DNA of 59,450 nt from Draconibacterium orientale (lineage in GTDB: Bacteria; Bacteroidota; Bacteroidia; Bacteroidales; UBA12170): contig DYSN01000007.1 in the NCBI GenBank assembly GCA_020718205.1, forward strand, positions 1-59,450. Reading direction: 5' to 3'. Position 1 is the stretch's first letter; every line of letters begins with the position of its first letter. The notes beneath the pieces were generated by a model. The model had not been told where the DNA came from, searched no databases, and saw nothing but the letters and a program-made list of their open reading frames with translations. Position numbers and translations under genes: made by a program. Positions 17,111 to 26,310 of this stretch are shown piece by piece.

Positions 17111-18883
17111 TTATGCAAATATATCCTGAATTTTCCGGTTATATTTCACCATGAGCGATCTTCTCTTAAGTTTTAATGTTGGGGATAAATCGCCACTTTC
17201 GGGAGTCCAGCTTTCGCAGACTAAATGAAATTTCTTTATTTGAGACACATGATCCAATTGCTGATTGTAAAAGTCAACTTCTTTCTGATATCGGGCAAGT
17301 ACCACGGGGTTTTGAATGAGCTCCTTGTTGTCGCGGTATTTCACCTGGTGCAACTGACACCAGTTATGTAAATAATTGAAATCGGGGACAATGAGTGCGC
17401 CGGTGAAGCGTTGGTTTTCTCCAACTACCATTATTTGTTCCACAAAATTAGATTCCTTGAGTTTGTTTTCAATCACCTGTGGAGCTACATATTTACCTCC
17501 CGAGAGTTTGAAAATTTCTTTTTTCCTGTCGGTGATATAAAGAAAACCATTTTCGATTTTGCCAATATCGCCCGTGTGAAACCAGCCGTTTTGTATGGCT
17601 TCATTGGTTTTTTCAATATCCTTGAAGTATCCGGTCATTACATTGGGCCCCTGAACCAATATTTCTCCATCTTCAGCAATTTTCACATTGACTTCTTTGG
17701 TAATATAACCCACTGATCCATAGCGCACTTTGTCGTGGGAAAATCCATTGGCTGTTACAATAGGAGAAGTTTCGGTGAGCCCAAATCCTTCCTGAACAAT
17801 AATACCGGCACCCCAAAAAGCTCTGGCTAAACGGGGTTGTAAAGCAGCACCACCGGAGATAACACCTTTTATAGAACCCCCAAGTGCTTCTCTCCATTTA
17901 GTAAAAATGAGTTTATCGGCAATTTTGTGCTTTAAATTGTAGGAGAAGGTTCGGTGAGCCGGATTGGGATCGTATTGGTCGCCCAGTTTCACAGCCCAAA
18001 AGAAAAGCGATTTCTTAATGGGAGAAAGCTCACGACCTTTCATGATAATTTTATCGTAAATTTTTTCGAATATGCGGGGAACAGTAATAAAAGTATGGGG
18101 TTTGGCCTCTTTCATATCATCGGATAGAGTTTCTATGGATTTGGCATAATATATTTCCAGACCACCAAGCTGCCATAGGTAGTTACCAGTGCGCTCCAGA
18201 ATATGCGACATGGGCAAAAAGCTAAAGGCACGGTCTCTGTAGTTGAGATATTCAATGTATTGAAGACCCAGTTTAACATTGCTAACCACATTGTTGTGAG
18301 TTAACATAACGCCTTTTGACAAGCCTGTGGTACCCGAAGTGTAAATGAGAGTAAGCAAGTCATCGGCGTTTACAGCAGCTTTTCTGTTTTCGAGCTCAGA
18401 GAGGGCATCGGCGTTTTGCTGGCTTCCCAAAAGCTCAATATCCGCTAAGTTTTTTGCTCCTTTTACCGGGTCAATGGTGTAGATATCTTTTATGGAATCC
18501 GTTTTTTTAAAAATTGGTAGAAGCTTATTATACAATTCATCTGAGGAAACAATAAGAATTTTGGCTTCGGAGTGGCTTAGGATGTGTTGATATTCTTCTG
18601 TACTAATGGTGGGGTAAATTCCCACATGAACCAGCCCGAGTTGCGACATTCCAAAGTCAATAAAATTCCATTCGGGGCGGTTATTGACAACTGTGGCCAC
18701 TTTATCCGATTTCTGAAGGCCTAAGGCCATTAGCCCCAGACTTATTTTATCAACTCGTTGCCGGTAATCGGAGGTGGAGTAGCTTGTCCAGCCAGAATTG
18801 GTTTTAATGGAAAGTGCCTTTTCCAGGGGCTGATTTTTTTCGTTAAACGTAAGAATATCGAAGGTGCGGGTTACATTATTCAT
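17111..18883 (-). CDS. Long-chain acyl-CoA synthetase (AMP-forming), copy 1
   Basis: This enzyme activates fatty acids with ATP to acyl-AMP and then acyl-CoA. The 590 residues contain the P-loop YTSGTTGLSKG (181-191), the LTETSPIV (A5) region, FHTGDIGKIENGFLYITDRKKEIFKLS... (given here only in outline), and a C-terminal catalytic Lys within SPTLKLKR. No membrane segment is obvious. It has its own promoter (18909-18940) and forms an operon with the thioesterase. It is a clear paralogue of the next gene upstream, sharing motif order throughout. Confidence 0.94.
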   Translation of the reverse strand: MNNVTRTFDILTFNEKNQPLEKALSIKTNSGWTSYSTSDYRQRVDKISLGLMALGLQKSDKVATVVNNRPEWNFIDFGMSQLGLVHVGIYPTISTEEYQHILSHSEAKILIVSSDELYNKLLPIFKKTDSIKDIYTIDPVKGAKNLADIELLGSQQNADALSELENRKAAVNADDLLTLIYTSGTTGLSKGVMLTHNNVVSNVKLGLQYIEYLNYRDRAFSFLPMSHILERTGNYLWQLGGLEIYYAKSIETLSDDMKEAKPHTFITVPRIFEKIYDKIIMKGRELSPIKKSLFFWAVKLGDQYDPNPAHRTFSYNLKHKIADKLIFTKWREALGGSIKGVISGGAALQPRLARAFWGAGIIVQEGFGLTETSPIVTANGFSHDKVRYGSVGYITKEVNVKIAEDGEILVQGPNVMTGYFKDIEKTNEAIQNGWFHTGDIGKIENGFLYITDRKKEIFKLSGGKYVAPQVIENKLKESNFVEQIMVVGENQRFTGALIVPDFNYLHNWCQLHQVKYRDNKELIQNPVVLARYQKEVDFYNQQLDHVSQIKKFHLVCESWTPESGDLSPTLKLKRRSLMVKYNRKIQDIFA

Positions 18884-18908
18884 GAGCTTTGTATAGAATT
18901 AGGGTGGT

Positions 18909-18940
18909 CAAAGATAAAAAAATAACATTAGTTTAAACAA
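18909..18940 (-). promoter_or_regulatory. Bacteroidota promoter of the acyl-CoA synthetase/thioesterase operon
   Basis: On the minus strand TTG (18940-18938), 21 bases, TATCTTTG (18916-18909). It lies 26 bases upstream of the ATG at 18883. Confidence 0.7.
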
Positions 18941-18983
18941 AAATTCAAACATTGCGAATTTGAAATTTCGGGGGTGGATAAAT

Positions 18984-19009
18984 AAAAAAACAGCAGGCAA
19001 AGCTGCTGT
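18984..19009 (-). terminator. Intrinsic terminator after acyl-CoA synthetase copy 2
   Basis: ACAGCAG (18990-18996) pairs with CTGCTGT (19003-19009); the adjoining plus-strand A-tract gives a run of T on the minus strand. It separates the two paralogous synthetase genes. Confidence 0.85.
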
Positions 19010-19013
19010 CCTG

Positions 19014-20816
19014 TTAATTTCCGTTGCCGTTTCCATTTCCGTTGGAGTGCATATAAATCTCCTTGAGAATGTGATCGTATTTCTGATAAATAACTTTTCT
19101 TTTAAGTTTGAGGGTTGGGCTCAATTCACCGGTTTGTGGGTTCCATTCGTCGCAAACGATTCTAAAGCGCTTCACGTTTTCGGTGAGCGAAAGCTGTTTG
19201 TTTATTTGATTTACCTCTTTTTGAAAACGGGTAATGACTTCGGGAAGTTTTACCAACTCGTGGTTATCGCGGTAATGGAGCTTATGCTTCGATGCCCAGA
19301 AATGTAAGTGGTTGAAATCGGGCGATATTAAAGCACTGGCGAATTTCTCGTTTTCGCCCACCACCATAATTTGCTCTATAAATACCGATTCTTTAAACTT
19401 GTTTTCCACGGCCTGAGGTGCTACATATTTTCCCGAAGAAAGTTTAAACATTTCTTTTTTGCGGTCAGTAATTTTAAGGAATTTTCCATCCTCAATAATG
19501 CCTATATCGCCAGTATGGAACCAGCCTTCTTCGTCAATTACTTCGGCGGTTAACTCTGGAGCTTTATAATAACCCATCATCACATTGGGGCCTTTGCAAA
19601 GTATTTCGCCATCGTCGGCTATTTTAACTTCGACTCTTTCGAGAATAGGACCCACAGTTCCAAATTTCAGATTTGGATAATAAGCATTGTTAACAGCAAT
19701 AACAGGTCCGGTTTCGGTTAAGCCATATCCTTCCATCACTTTCATTCCGGCTGCGTGAAATATGCGGGCTAAGCGGGGTTGAAGCGCGGAACCGCCCGAA
19801 ACGATTATTTTTACATTTCCGCCAAGAGCTTCGTTCCATTTGCTGAAAACCAGTTTGCGAGCCAATTTTAGTTTTTGTTCATAAAACCATCCATTGGCAC
19901 CATTTAACTCATAACGCAATCCCAGATTCACCGACCAGAAGAAAATTTGTTTTTTAATTCCGGTTAAGTCTTTCCCTTTGGCAATAATTTTATCGTAAAC
20001 TTTCTCGAGCAAACGTGGCACGGTATTGAAACCATCGGCTCTGATTTCTTTTATATTCTCGGCTATGGTTGCCATGTTCTCAGCATAATAAATTCTGAGT
20101 CCTTTGTACTGAAAATGATAGTTCATCATACGTTCATAAACATGACATAGGGGTAGAAAGCTCAGCACTTTATGACCAAATTCAAGCGGTTGAACCTTGG
20201 ATGTGGAAACTAAATTCGAAACAAGATTGTCGTGCGAAAGCATAACGCCTTTTGAGTTTCCTGTGGTTCCTGATGTATATATTATGGTGACCAGGTCAGC
20301 TGCATTTATGGAATCCTTAATGGCTTTTAGCCTGGCCGAATGTTTTTCGGCATTTGCCCGACCCAGGGTCAGAATGGTTTCCCAGTTTTGGGCATCGTCC
20401 ACTTCATTAATAGTGTACACTGTTTTAATTCCCTGCGAAGCATCGGCAATGGGTTTTAGCTTCTTGTACAAAGCTTTATCGCTGACTATGAGCGATTTCG
20501 ATTCGCTGTTGTCGAAGATAAAGGCATATTCTGCATCGCTGATTGTAGGATAAATGGGTACGTGAACCATTCCTGCCATTGCCAAACCCATGTCAATGAA
20601 ATTCCATTCTGGGCGGTTATTGGAGACTGTGGCTATTTTATCGCCTTTTACAAACCCCAATTCCAGGAGGCCATAGGCAAAATAGTGGGAATTATCGATA
20701 TACTCCTGCGTGGAGAACACATCCCATTTTTTATTTCTTTTTACTGCGAGTGCGTCGACTACCATGTAATGCTTTGCGTAATAATCAAGCAAATCGAAGG
20801 TCCGTTTAATTTCCAT
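19014..20816 (-). CDS. Long-chain acyl-CoA synthetase (AMP-forming), copy 2, with Asn-Gly tail
   Basis: A second fatty acyl-CoA ligase of 600 residues with P-loop YTSGTTGNSKG (180-190), YGLTETGPVIAVN, WFHTGDIG, ITDRKKEMFKLSSGKY and SPTLKLKRK. It aligns with copy 1 along its whole length and is probably a tandem duplicate that has diverged considerably. The C-terminus carries an added low-complexity tail of alternating Asn and Gly (HSNGNGNGNGN) absent from copy 1. It has its own -7 element and terminator, so the copies are regulated separately. Confidence 0.94.
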   Translation of the reverse strand: MEIKRTFDLLDYYAKHYMVVDALAVKRNKKWDVFSTQEYIDNSHYFAYGLLELGFVKGDKIATVSNNRPEWNFIDMGLAMAGMVHVPIYPTISDAEYAFIFDNSESKSLIVSDKALYKKLKPIADASQGIKTVYTINEVDDAQNWETILTLGRANAEKHSARLKAIKDSINAADLVTIIYTSGTTGNSKGVMLSHDNLVSNLVSTSKVQPLEFGHKVLSFLPLCHVYERMMNYHFQYKGLRIYYAENMATIAENIKEIRADGFNTVPRLLEKVYDKIIAKGKDLTGIKKQIFFWSVNLGLRYELNGANGWFYEQKLKLARKLVFSKWNEALGGNVKIIVSGGSALQPRLARIFHAAGMKVMEGYGLTETGPVIAVNNAYYPNLKFGTVGPILERVEVKIADDGEILCKGPNVMMGYYKAPELTAEVIDEEGWFHTGDIGIIEDGKFLKITDRKKEMFKLSSGKYVAPQAVENKFKESVFIEQIMVVGENEKFASALISPDFNHLHFWASKHKLHYRDNHELVKLPEVITRFQKEVNQINKQLSLTENVKRFRIVCDEWNPQTGELSPTLKLKRKVIYQKYDHILKEIYMHSNGNGNGNGN

Positions 20817-20835
20817 ATTTTCAGATTAAAGAAAG

Positions 20836-20843
20836 CAAATATA
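20836..20843 (-). promoter_or_regulatory. Bacteroidota -7 element of acyl-CoA synthetase copy 2
   Basis: TATATTTG on the minus strand, 20 bases upstream of the ATG at 20816; the -33 element is not clear. Confidence 0.5.
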
Positions 20844-21078
20844 GTATTTCTTAAAAAATACAGAAAAATTTTAAAATACAGAATATCAGATATATATGAT
20901 AATATCAGATTTAAAATTCGACTTCGTTTAGTGATATTTCTAATTTTATATCCAATTAATTTTAAAATTAGAACAGCGTATTTTTAAATTAATAGGTCTC
21001 ATATTCAATCAAAAACCGCGAGAACCATGCTTTTTCCATATATTTAGGAAAAATTTTTTCATTAAATAGAAAATATCC

Positions 21079-21110
21079 TTTGGTATTTCGATTATTAATC
21101 ATTAAATTTG
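21079..21110 (+). promoter_or_regulatory. Bacteroidota promoter of ugd
   Basis: TTTG (21079-21082), 20 bases, TAAATTTG (21103-21110); an essentially perfect -33/-7 match with a leader of about 50 bases to the ugd ATG. Confidence 0.82.
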
Positions 21111-21162
21111 GATAGAAAGATTATTAAAAGATTTATATAATAACTTATAAAAAGGAAAGAAA

Positions 21163-22488
21163 ATGAAAATCACAATTGTCGGAACTGGTTATGTAGGTTT
21201 AGTAACCGGAGCTTGTTTTAGTGAAGTTGGTATCGATGTTACATGCGTTGATATTGATGTTAACAAGATCGAAAATCTAAAAAAAGGAATCATTCCTATT
21301 TATGAACCCGGCCTTGATGAAGTGGTTCACCGGAATGTTAAGAAAGGTCGTTTGCATTTTTCCACCAATTTGAGCGAGAGTCTCGATGACGTGGAAGTAG
21401 TTTTTGGAGCAGTTGGAACTCCCCCCGATGAGGATGGAAGTGCCGACTTAAAATATGTGCTCGAAGTGGCTCGGGAAGTTGGCCGACACATGAAAGACTA
21501 TTTGCTCATTGTTACCAAAAGCACAGTACCTGTTGGAACTGCTGAAAAGGTGCGGGAAGCACTAAAAGGAGAATTGGTAAAACGTGGTGTAGATTTACCC
21601 TTCGATGTGGCTTCGAACCCCGAATTCCTCAAAGAAGGCGCTGCGGTTCAGGATTTCCTGAAACCTGACAGAATTGTAGTAGGTTGTGATACCGATCGCG
21701 CTAAAAAAACCATGGAACGTCTCTACAAACCATTCACCATGAACGGCCATCCTGTTATTTTTATGGACATCACCTCCTCCGAAATGACTAAGTATGCAGC
21801 CAACAGTATGCTCGCCACCAAAATTAGCTTTATGAACGATATGGCTAACCTGTGCGAAATCGTTGGTGCCGACGTAAACATGGTTCGTAAGGGTATTGGC
21901 TCTGACTCCAGAATTGGAACAAAGTTCATTTATCCCGGAACCGGCTACGGGGGCTCTTGTTTCCCAAAAGACGTTCAGGCGCTTATTAAAACTGCCGATA
22001 GTTATTCTTATAGCCTCAAAGTTTTAAAGGCTGTTGAAGAAGTAAACAATGCTCAAAAATCCGTGTTGGTTAATAAGTTGATGAAACATTTTAATTACGA
22101 TTTGAAAGGAAAAACCATTGCTTTGTGGGGACTTGCCTTTAAACCCCAAACCGACGATATGCGCGAAGCTCCCAGTTTGGTGATCATCCGTAAGCTTTTA
22201 GAAGCCGGTGCTCATGTAAAAACCTACGACCCTGTGGCTATGAAAGAAGCCGAAAGAATTTTGGGAAATAAAGTAGAATATGGTCAGGATCAGTACGATG
22301 TGCTCATCGATGCCGACGCTTTACTCATTGCCACCGAATGGCCTGAGTTTAAATTTCCCAACTTTAATATCATGAAAAAGCTATTGAAGAATCCGCTGAT
22401 TCTGGATGGTAGAAATATCTACGATCTCAATGAATTGAAGGACAGAGGAATTACCTATTACTGCATTGGAATCGACACAACAAAATAA
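21163..22488 (+). CDS. ugd: UDP-glucose 6-dehydrogenase
   Basis: Ugd oxidises UDP-glucose to UDP-glucuronate with two NAD+. The 441-residue protein has the N-terminal Rossmann motif IVGTGYVGLVTGACF (4-18), VTKSTVPVGTA and the central SEMTKYAANSMLATKISF. The catalytic cysteine lies in GTGYGGSCFPKD. The C-terminal UDP-binding domain includes LWGLAFKPQTDDMREAPS. Its product feeds the UDP-xylose synthase encoded next. It has its own promoter, and a terminator lies between the two genes. Confidence 0.97.
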   Translation: MKITIVGTGYVGLVTGACFSEVGIDVTCVDIDVNKIENLKKGIIPIYEPGLDEVVHRNVKKGRLHFSTNLSESLDDVEVVFGAVGTPPDEDGSADLKYVLEVAREVGRHMKDYLLIVTKSTVPVGTAEKVREALKGELVKRGVDLPFDVASNPEFLKEGAAVQDFLKPDRIVVGCDTDRAKKTMERLYKPFTMNGHPVIFMDITSSEMTKYAANSMLATKISFMNDMANLCEIVGADVNMVRKGIGSDSRIGTKFIYPGTGYGGSCFPKDVQALIKTADSYSYSLKVLKAVEEVNNAQKSVLVNKLMKHFNYDLKGKTIALWGLAFKPQTDDMREAPSLVIIRKLLEAGAHVKTYDPVAMKEAERILGNKVEYGQDQYDVLIDADALLIATEWPEFKFPNFNIMKKLLKNPLILDGRNIYDLNELKDRGITYYCIGIDTTK

Positions 22489-22498
22489 ATAATCCAGG

Positions 22499-22548
22499 AA
22501 ACCACTTTTTGGGTAGGCTCGTCAGCTTTTTCCGAAAGGTGGTTTTTT
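22499..22548 (+). terminator. Intrinsic terminator between ugd and the UDP-xylose synthase gene
   Basis: AAACCACTTTT (22499-22509) pairs with AAAGGTGGTTT (22535-22545) with one G-U pair and a long loop, followed by a run of T. Confidence 0.75.
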
Positions 22549-22569
22549 ATTCAATCCACTCAAAAAATT

Positions 22570-23514
22570 ATGATACGAAAGAAAGTTCTTGTTACAGGCG
22601 GTGCCGGTTTTGTGGGGTCACATTTAATCGACAGGCTTTTAAAAGATGGTCATGAAGTAATTTGTGTTGACAATTACTTCACCGGACAAAAACAAAACAT
22701 TATCCATTTGATGGATAACCCTTATTTTGAGTATATCCGCCACGATATAACCATGCCTTTTTTTATTGAAGTGGATGAAATATACAATCTGGCTTGTCCT
22801 GCCTCACCGGTTCATTATCAGTACAATCCCATTAAGACTGTGAAAACATCGGTCATGGGAGCTATCAATATGCTGGGTTTGGCCAAAAGGATTAATGCCA
22901 GAATTCTTCAGGCATCCACCAGCGAAGTATATGGCGATCCAAAAGTTCATCCACAGCGTGAAGATTATTGGGGACACGTGAATCCCATAGGAAAGCGTTC
23001 CTGCTACGATGAAGGGAAACGTGTTGCCGAAACACTGTTTTTCAACTATCACTGGCAAAATAATGTGAAGATTAAAGTGATACGGATTTTCAACACCTAT
23101 GGTCCGCGGATGCATCCGCAGGATGGCAGGGTGGTTTCCAATTTTATTGTGCAGGCACTTCAGGGGAACGACATTACCATTTATGGCGATGGCGGACAAA
23201 CCCGCAGTTTTCAGTTTGTGGATGATTTAATTGAAGGCATGATTCGCATGATGGGTTCGAGAGAAGATTTTACAGGCCCGGTGAATATTGGTAACCCCAA
23301 CGAGTTCACCATTAAAGAGCTGGCCGAAAAAGTTATAGAGCTTACCGGAACCAAATCGAAGATTATTTACCACGACCTTCCATCGGACGATCCCATGCAG
23401 CGTCAGCCAGATATTTCGCTGGCCAAACGCGAATTGAACTGGGAGCCTAAGGTTCAACTGAACGAAGGATTGCTCAAGACAATAGAATATTTTAAATCGA
23501 CCATGAATCTTTAA
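22570..23514 (+). CDS. UDP-glucuronate decarboxylase (UDP-xylose synthase)
   Basis: This short-chain dehydrogenase/reductase-type enzyme converts UDP-glucuronate to UDP-xylose through a bound NAD+. The 314 residues begin with [16 protein letters not shown], show the YxxxK pair in [11 protein letters not shown], and carry the UXS-typical [23 protein letters not shown] and [20 protein letters not shown]. The length is right for a bacterial UXS. It lies directly after ugd, which makes its substrate, and supplies precursors for surface polysaccharide. Confidence 0.93.
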   Translation: MIRKKVLVTGGAGFVGSHLIDRLLKDGHEVICVDNYFTGQKQNIIHLMDNPYFEYIRHDITMPFFIEVDEIYNLACPASPVHYQYNPIKTVKTSVMGAINMLGLAKRINARILQASTSEVYGDPKVHPQREDYWGHVNPIGKRSCYDEGKRVAETLFFNYHWQNNVKIKVIRIFNTYGPRMHPQDGRVVSNFIVQALQGNDITIYGDGGQTRSFQFVDDLIEGMIRMMGSREDFTGPVNIGNPNEFTIKELAEKVIELTGTKSKIIYHDLPSDDPMQRQPDISLAKRELNWEPKVQLNEGLLKTIEYFKSTMNL

Positions 23515-23532
23515 GAAGGAAATGTAAACCAA

Positions 23533-23566
23533 AACGCCAGGTGACTTTAGTTGCCTGGTGTTTTTT
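23533..23566 (+). terminator. Intrinsic terminator after the UDP-xylose synthase gene
   Basis: AACGCCAGG (23533-23541) pairs with CCTGGTGTT (23554-23562) with one G-U pair, followed by a T-tract. Confidence 0.85.
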
Positions 23567-23667
23567 CGTAAATAACAGACTCTGATTGAACAACATATTG
23601 GTGACGCAGGTAACAGATAGCCGTGCGCACAATTGCAAAGTAGTTAATTGAAAAAATTTTAGACAAC

Positions 23668-24534
23668 ATGAATAAAATACTCGTAACCGGAAGTCAGGGA
23701 CAATTGGGAAGCAGCATCCGAAAGATAGATAAGAATTATCAGGAATCGGAGTTTTTTTACACCGATGTGGCAGAGCTCGATATTACCAACCGCGCTCAGG
23801 TGCTTGATTTTGTAAAGGGCAACGGAATTACCCATATTGTAAATTGTGCAGCCTATACTGCAGTTGATAAAGCAGAGCAGGAATACGACCTGGCTAAGAA
23901 AATCAATGCCACCGGCCCAGCAATTTTAGCCGAAGTTGCAGCCATGTTTGCAGCGCGCTTCATTCATATTTCTACCGACTATGTTTTTGATGGTAAAGGA
24001 TATGAGCCCTATGCCGAAACCGATTACTGCGACACTCCGTCGGCCTATGGTAAGTCGAAATTGCTTGGCGAACAAATGGTTTTGGAAGAAGGCGTGGGAG
24101 TGACCATCATTCGTACTTCGTGGCTTTATTCGGAATTTGGGAATAATTTTATGAAAACCATGCTCAAGTATGGAAAGGAAAGACCTGAGCTTAAGGTAGT
24201 TTATGACCAGATTGGCTCCCCAACTTATGCTACCGATTTGGCAACTGCCATATTATCGATTATTCACTCGGGCAAAAAGACTGACAAAAACGAAATTTAT
24301 CATTATAGCAACGAAGGGGTGGCCAGTTGGTACGATTTTGCTTACGAAATTATTATAGGGGCGCAGCTAAACTGCAAAGTAACCCCCATTTTAACCTATC
24401 AGTACCCATTGCCAGCTCCACGACCCTATTACAGTGTGCTGAATAAGGCCAAAATAAAAAAGGATTTCAACATCACTATTCCCCATTGGCGCGATAGTAT
24501 GCTGGAGTGTCTAAGCATTTTGGAAGGGCATTAA
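23668..24534 (+). CDS. rfbD: dTDP-4-dehydrorhamnose reductase
   Basis: RfbD reduces dTDP-4-dehydro-L-rhamnose to dTDP-L-rhamnose with NAD(P)H. The 288-residue protein has the Rossmann motif VTGSQGQLGSSI, the family string NCAAYTAVDKAE, STDYVFDGKG and the catalytic YGKSKLLGEQ. The other rhamnose genes (rfbA, B, C) are not in the window. It is not contiguous with the UDP-xylose synthase gene (terminator between) and converges with ispH with a 4-base overlap. Confidence 0.93.
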   Translation: MNKILVTGSQGQLGSSIRKIDKNYQESEFFYTDVAELDITNRAQVLDFVKGNGITHIVNCAAYTAVDKAEQEYDLAKKINATGPAILAEVAAMFAARFIHISTDYVFDGKGYEPYAETDYCDTPSAYGKSKLLGEQMVLEEGVGVTIIRTSWLYSEFGNNFMKTMLKYGKERPELKVVYDQIGSPTYATDLATAILSIIHSGKKTDKNEIYHYSNEGVASWYDFAYEIIIGAQLNCKVTPILTYQYPLPAPRPYYSVLNKAKIKKDFNITIPHWRDSMLECLSILEGH

Positions 24535-25430
24535 TGGTCTTCTGCTTCCTGGGGGTTTGTTAAACTAATTACCTGATTGTGAACTTTTTCTAATAGCCAT
24601 AAAGGCGTGGATGTGGCACCGGTAATTCCGATATTGTTTTTGTTGACAAGCCATTCCTTTTCAATTTCTTTTTCATTGGAGATAAAATAGCTTTCGGTCA
24701 CTAAGCTTTGGCATAGGTTAAAAAGCTGATGGCCGTTGGAACTTTTTACTCCGCTGACAAAGAGAATTAAATCTTTTTGAACCACAAATTTTTGTAGTTG
24801 TTTATCGCGGTCGGCCACTATTTTGCAGCTGCTATCGAAAAAAACCAGATTGGTCTGCGGATTTACACCTTGCCCCACAAGATATTCTTCCATTGATTTT
24901 CTGATTGAATGGTAGTGGCTGCGGTATTTGGTTGTTTGAGAAAACAGGTAAATGGTTTTGCGTGGGTTTAATTTCCGGATGTCGTCAGCCGATTGGAGAA
25001 TGATGGCTGAGTTTTGGCAATGGCCCTGAAGACCCATAATTTCGGCGTGGTTTGGATCGCCAAATATGGCAATTTGTCCCCCATTGACCCTTGTTATCAG
25101 ATAGGTTTCGGCTATTTGGGTCTGAAGCTTTTTTACGATGGGGCAGGTGGAATCGGCAATATTGATATTCAGGTTGTTGAGGGTAGCATAGGTTTCGGGG
25201 CGTTCGCCATGAGCTCGTAAAAGAACCATTTGGGGTTTTTGAGAAGACAATTCGGCGGGAGCGATTATTTTCATCCCCCTGTTTTTCAGGCGGTTTAATT
25301 CTTCGTCGTTGTGAATAAGATCGCCCAGACAATATAAAACCGATGATTTGTCCAAAATTTCTTCGGCCTGCTCAATGGCTTTTCTCACGCCAAAACAAGG
25401 TCCGGCTTCTGGGTCTATGGTAACTATCAT
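24531..25430 (-). CDS. ispH: 4-hydroxy-3-methylbut-2-enyl diphosphate reductase
   Basis: IspH is the last enzyme of the MEP isoprenoid pathway and carries an iron-sulfur cluster. The 299-residue protein keeps the three cluster cysteines (GPCFGVRKA, DSTCPIVKK, DSSCKIVADR), the substrate-binding LIHNDEE, RAHGERPE and DPNHAEIMG, and SSNGHQLF and GITGATSTPLW near the C-terminus. Several motifs differ from the E. coli form (RAHG for SAHG, SSC for TIC). I chose ATG 25430 (GGAGA just upstream) rather than 25454. It has its own -7 element and is isolated from the FNR-like gene by a terminator. Confidence 0.93.
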   Translation of the reverse strand: MIVTIDPEAGPCFGVRKAIEQAEEILDKSSVLYCLGDLIHNDEELNRLKNRGMKIIAPAELSSQKPQMVLLRAHGERPETYATLNNLNINIADSTCPIVKKLQTQIAETYLITRVNGGQIAIFGDPNHAEIMGLQGHCQNSAIILQSADDIRKLNPRKTIYLFSQTTKYRSHYHSIRKSMEEYLVGQGVNPQTNLVFFDSSCKIVADRDKQLQKFVVQKDLILFVSGVKSSNGHQLFNLCQSLVTESYFISNEKEIEKEWLVNKNNIGITGATSTPLWLLEKVHNQVISLTNPQEAEDH

Positions 25431-25434
25431 TCTC

Positions 25435-25442
25435 CAAAAATA
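25435..25442 (-). promoter_or_regulatory. Bacteroidota -7 element of ispH
   Basis: TATTTTTG on the minus strand, 5 bases upstream of the ATG at 25430. It partly abuts the preceding terminator, so the leader would be very short. No -33 element is clear. Confidence 0.4.
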
Positions 25443-25443
25443 G

Positions 25444-25476
25444 AAAAAAGTCACCCTTATAATAAGAATGACTTTT
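25444..25476 (-). terminator. Intrinsic terminator after the FNR-like gene
   Basis: A 14-base-pair stem, AAAAGTCATTCTTA with TAAGGGTGACTTTT on the minus strand (25476-25463 with 25459-25446), three-base loop, then T. Confidence 0.8.
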
Positions 25477-25498
25477 ATCTTTTTGTTTTTACTACAGA

Positions 25499-26302
25499 TT
25501 AAAACTCTTCCACGTGAACTTGTCCAACCTGTTTGCGGTTATGCTCCACAAACCCATCGCCATGAAGAAGCTCCACCATTGAATTAATCATACGGGGATT
25601 TCCACAGAGGAAGATTTCGGTATTTTCGGGAGTGGGTTTAAATCCCCATTTTTTCTCAGCCAGACCATCGACCCAGATATCCTGGATAAAACGAACATCG
25701 CCATTCCAGCCTGCGGGTTCTTTGGCAGGTTCTGTGATGGTGGGGTAGTAGGTAAACTTGTCGAACATGCTTTCGAGAAGCAGTAATTCGCTGCTATAGC
25801 CCAAATCCCAGCTGTTGGCGGCACCGTGAACAATCATAATGCGGCCATGGCGTTTCAGGGCATCGGAACGGAGCATACTCATATAGGGAGCAACGCCAGT
25901 TCCTGTAGCAATGAGAACCACATTTTTCTCAGCATCCACTTCGTCGATGGTGAACATTCCCACGCCTTTTTTACCCATCCATATTTTGTCGCCAATTTGC
26001 AGGTTGAAAATGCGGGGGGTTAGGGAGCCGGAGTGTACCAAAGTGATGTAGAATTCCACAAACTGAGCAGTGGACGAAGATGCAATAGAGTATGCTCTTT
26101 TGATTAGTTTGTCGGGTTCGGTGGGAGTTTCGAATTCCTCGGTGGCTTCAGCACATCTTTCGGCCGATCCTGGTAAAGCAAGAGCAACAAATTGGCCGCC
26201 TTTAAATTCGGGAAATTCCCATCCCAATGGTTTCACTCTGATGATTTTCATGATGGGTGAAACCTGTAAAATCTGCGTAATTACGCTGTTTAATTCTTCC
26301 AT
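25499..26302 (-). CDS. Ferredoxin-NADP+ reductase-like flavoprotein
   Basis: The 267-residue protein has the FNR module: the FAD-binding RAYSIASSS, the pyrophosphate-binding IGDKIWMGKKGVG, the NADP-binding LIATGTGVAPYMSML, and the C-terminal FLCGNPRMINSMVELL. It lacks the C-terminal cysteine cluster that would bind a [2Fe-2S] centre in PyrK-type proteins, and it ends HVEEF. It starts 8 bases after the DHOD-like gene stop, so both come from one message. It could reduce or oxidise ferredoxin, or serve the DHOD-like partner. Confidence 0.88.
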   Translation of the reverse strand: MEELNSVITQILQVSPIMKIIRVKPLGWEFPEFKGGQFVALALPGSAERCAEATEEFETPTEPDKLIKRAYSIASSSTAQFVEFYITLVHSGSLTPRIFNLQIGDKIWMGKKGVGMFTIDEVDAEKNVVLIATGTGVAPYMSMLRSDALKRHGRIMIVHGAANSWDLGYSSELLLLESMFDKFTYYPTITEPAKEPAGWNGDVRFIQDIWVDGLAEKKWGFKPTPENTEIFLCGNPRMINSMVELLHGDGFVEHNRKQVGQVHVEEF

Positions 26303-26310
26303 ATATATTT

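Larger units (their letters stand above)
20817..21162. other. 346-base divergent intergenic region
   Basis: The region is very AT-rich with no reading frame I can support. It holds a minus -7 element for the acyl-CoA synthetase (20836-20843) and a full plus promoter for ugd (21079-21110). The centre (about 20860-21060) consists of A/T runs; I see no convincing structured RNA or operator there. Confidence 0.6.
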
